Below, in pieces: positions 12,586 to 13,657 of a DNA stretch of 13,657 bases. Under the pieces are notes generated by a model. The model made no database searches. It was not told the DNA's origin and saw only the letters and a program-made list of their open reading frames with translations. The DNA is from Acidimicrobiia bacterium (lineage in GTDB: Bacteria; Actinomycetota; Acidimicrobiia; Acidimicrobiales; AC-14). Made by a program: the position numbers and the translations under genes. Position 1 is the first letter of the stretch, and every line of letters starts with the position of its first letter. Location of the stretch: positions 1 to 13,657 of the forward strand of contig JAFASB010000434.1 in assembly GCA_019244985.1 (NCBI GenBank). The letters are read 5' to 3'.

Positions 12586-13626
12586 GTGTCGTCGCTCTGG
12601 GAACGCGTCCGCGCCGTCGCCGTCGATGCCGGCCTGGACGCCGTCGGCGTGGCGGGGGCCGAGCCTTTCGCCGGCACCCGGCACCATCTGATCGAGCGCA
12701 AAGCTGCCGGTCTCCACGGCGGGATGCACTTCACCTACGGCAACCCCGAGCGTTCGACGACGCCCGAATCGGCCCTGCCAGGTGCACGTTCGCTGGTCGT
12801 CGGCGCGCGGTCGTACCGGGCTGCGACACCGCGCCGACCCAGTGCTCCCGCGGGGCGGGTGGCGAGGTACTCGTGGCACGACCACTACGAGCCGTTGCGC
12901 CGAGCGTTGGACGCGGTTGCCGGTCTGCTGACGGGCGAGGGCCACCGGGCTGTGGTGCTCGTCGACGACAACCGTCTGGTCGACCGCGAGGCCGCCGTGC
13001 GTGCCGGGCTCGGCTGGTACGGCAAGAACACCAACGTCCTCCTGGCCGACCATGGCTCGCTGTTCGTGCTGGGGTCGGTCGTCACCGACGCCGTCCTTCC
13101 TCCAGCCATCCCGGTCGGCGACGGCTGTGGCTCGTGCGCCCGTTGCCTCCCGGCGTGTCCGACGGGCGCCCTCGTGGCGCCTGGTGTTCTCGACGCCCGG
13201 CGGTGCCTGGCCCACCTCCTTCAGGCTGAGGGTGACTTCCCGGTCGAGTTCCGCGCTGCGCTCGGCGACCATCTCTACGGCTGCGACGACTGCCAGGAGG
13301 TGTGCCCGCCCAACCGGCTCGAGGACCGCCGAAACCCACCGCCCGTGGCAGGCGACGCCGACGAGGCGTGGGTGCCAGTGCTCGACATCCTCGGCGCGTC
13401 CGACAACGAGCTCCTGGCGCGTCACGGCCGCTGGTACGTCCCTCGGCGCCAGCCCCGCTACCTCCGGCGCAACGCCCTCGTCGTGCTCGGCAACGTCGGC
13501 GACGGGAGCGACCCCGACGTCGAGGCCGCCCTGCGCGGCGCCCTCGCCGACCCCGATCCCATGCTTCGCTCGCACGCGGCGTGGGCCGCCGAGCGCCTCG
13601 GCCGGTCCGACCTCGTCGCCACCTGA
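12586..13626 (+). CDS. queG: Epoxyqueuosine reductase
   Basis: QueG carries out the last step of queuosine synthesis, the cobalamin-dependent reduction of epoxyqueuosine to queuosine in the wobble position of GUN tRNAs, in the cytoplasm. The 346-residue protein has the conserved N-terminal domain with a VDREAAVRAGLGWYGKNT block (from about 132), in which D133 and surrounding residues line the cobalamin and substrate site in the family. Two [4Fe-4S] clusters follow: C181-x2-C184-x2-C187-x3-C191-P and C207 with C233-x2-C236-x3-C240-P. A HEAT-like C-terminal segment (about 290-340, RYLRRNALVVLGNVGDG) is present, so the protein is complete. Other queuosine genes are not in view; the organism may make or salvage the precursor elsewhere. 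It is possibly co-transcribed with the sepH-like gene. Confidence 0.93.
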   Translation: MSSLWERVRAVAVDAGLDAVGVAGAEPFAGTRHHLIERKAAGLHGGMHFTYGNPERSTTPESALPGARSLVVGARSYRAATPRRPSAPAGRVARYSWHDHYEPLRRALDAVAGLLTGEGHRAVVLVDDNRLVDREAAVRAGLGWYGKNTNVLLADHGSLFVLGSVVTDAVLPPAIPVGDGCGSCARCLPACPTGALVAPGVLDARRCLAHLLQAEGDFPVEFRAALGDHLYGCDDCQEVCPPNRLEDRRNPPPVAGDADEAWVPVLDILGASDNELLARHGRWYVPRRQPRYLRRNALVVLGNVGDGSDPDVEAALRGALADPDPMLRSHAAWAAERLGRSDLVAT

Positions 13627-13632
13627 AGCTGC

Positions 13633-13657
13633 GTGACCCATCTTCTCGTCACCAACG
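13633..13657 (+). CDS. Start of a probable GT4 glycosyltransferase (PimB'-like), 3'-truncated
   Basis: Six bases after queG a GTG opens a frame reading MTHLLVTN before the window ends. GT4 glycosyltransferases such as the actinobacterial phosphatidylinositol mannosyltransferase PimB' begin with a LLVTNDFPP-type strand, so this is the likely identity. Only eight codons are visible, so the call is tentative. It is supported by the fact that pimB' (Rv2188c) lies close to the UvrC-like Rv2191 and trpD in M. tuberculosis. Confidence 0.45.

Noticed and set aside
11173..13641. An 822-codon open frame on the minus strand opposite the sepH-like gene and queG
   Set aside because: Its product is Arg/Ala/Gly/His-rich with no recognisable domain, and both plus-strand genes have clear family motifs. 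Long antisense frames are expected in GC-rich DNA.

Overview
This is a GC-rich, gene-dense actinobacterial chromosome segment, most likely from a deep-branching, Acidimicrobiia-like lineage. The evidence is a WhiB protein (an Actinobacteria-specific family), a SepH-type division protein, many GTG starts, ATGA/GTGA gene overlaps and TAnnnT -10 boxes placed directly before start codons. The class-level placement is an inference from gene style. No mobile element, phage gene, CRISPR array, tRNA or rRNA was seen, and no stretch of more than about 100 bases lacks a gene.

Layout. (1) 1-3524, plus strand: the end of a branched-chain amino acid type ABC importer operon, with livH (5' end cut off by the window), a livM-livG fusion and livF. 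(2) 3525-3621: a hairpin-rich gap. (3) 3622-3852: a WhiB-family Fe-S regulator. (4) 3879-6795, plus strand: a tightly overlapping run of an acyl-CoA dehydrogenase, trpD and a PIG-L/LmbE-type deacetylase. (5) 6792-9067, minus strand: a DEDDh exonuclease/GIY-YIG (Cho/UvrC-like) fusion followed by a SAM-dependent methyltransferase, which meets the deacetylase gene tail to tail in one CTAG. (6) 9108-10607, minus strand: a DUF885 metallopeptidase-like protein. (7) 10634-11102, plus strand: two small cysteine-rich proteins. (8) 11185-12552: a SepH-like protein with a histone-H1-like tail. (9) 12586-13626: queG, epoxyqueuosine reductase. (10) 13633 to the end: the first codons of what is probably a GT4 glycosyltransferase.

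Most notable points. The exonuclease/GIY-YIG gene has a perfect actinobacterial/Bacillus-type LexA (SOS) box lying inside the 17-bp spacer of a good sigma-70-type promoter. This predicts damage-inducible expression of the nuclease and possibly of the methyltransferase 11 bp downstream. The SepH-like protein carries about ten tandem lysine-rich pentapeptides, which suggests nucleic-acid binding by a division factor. Three genes have a TAnnnT box 7-8 nt before the start codon, which predicts leaderless or nearly leaderless mRNAs. Two divergent genes appear to share overlapping -10 elements in a 26-bp gap. The grouping of trpD, the exonuclease/UvrC-like gene and a PimB'-like start recalls the Rv2188c-Rv2192c region of Mycobacterium tuberculosis.
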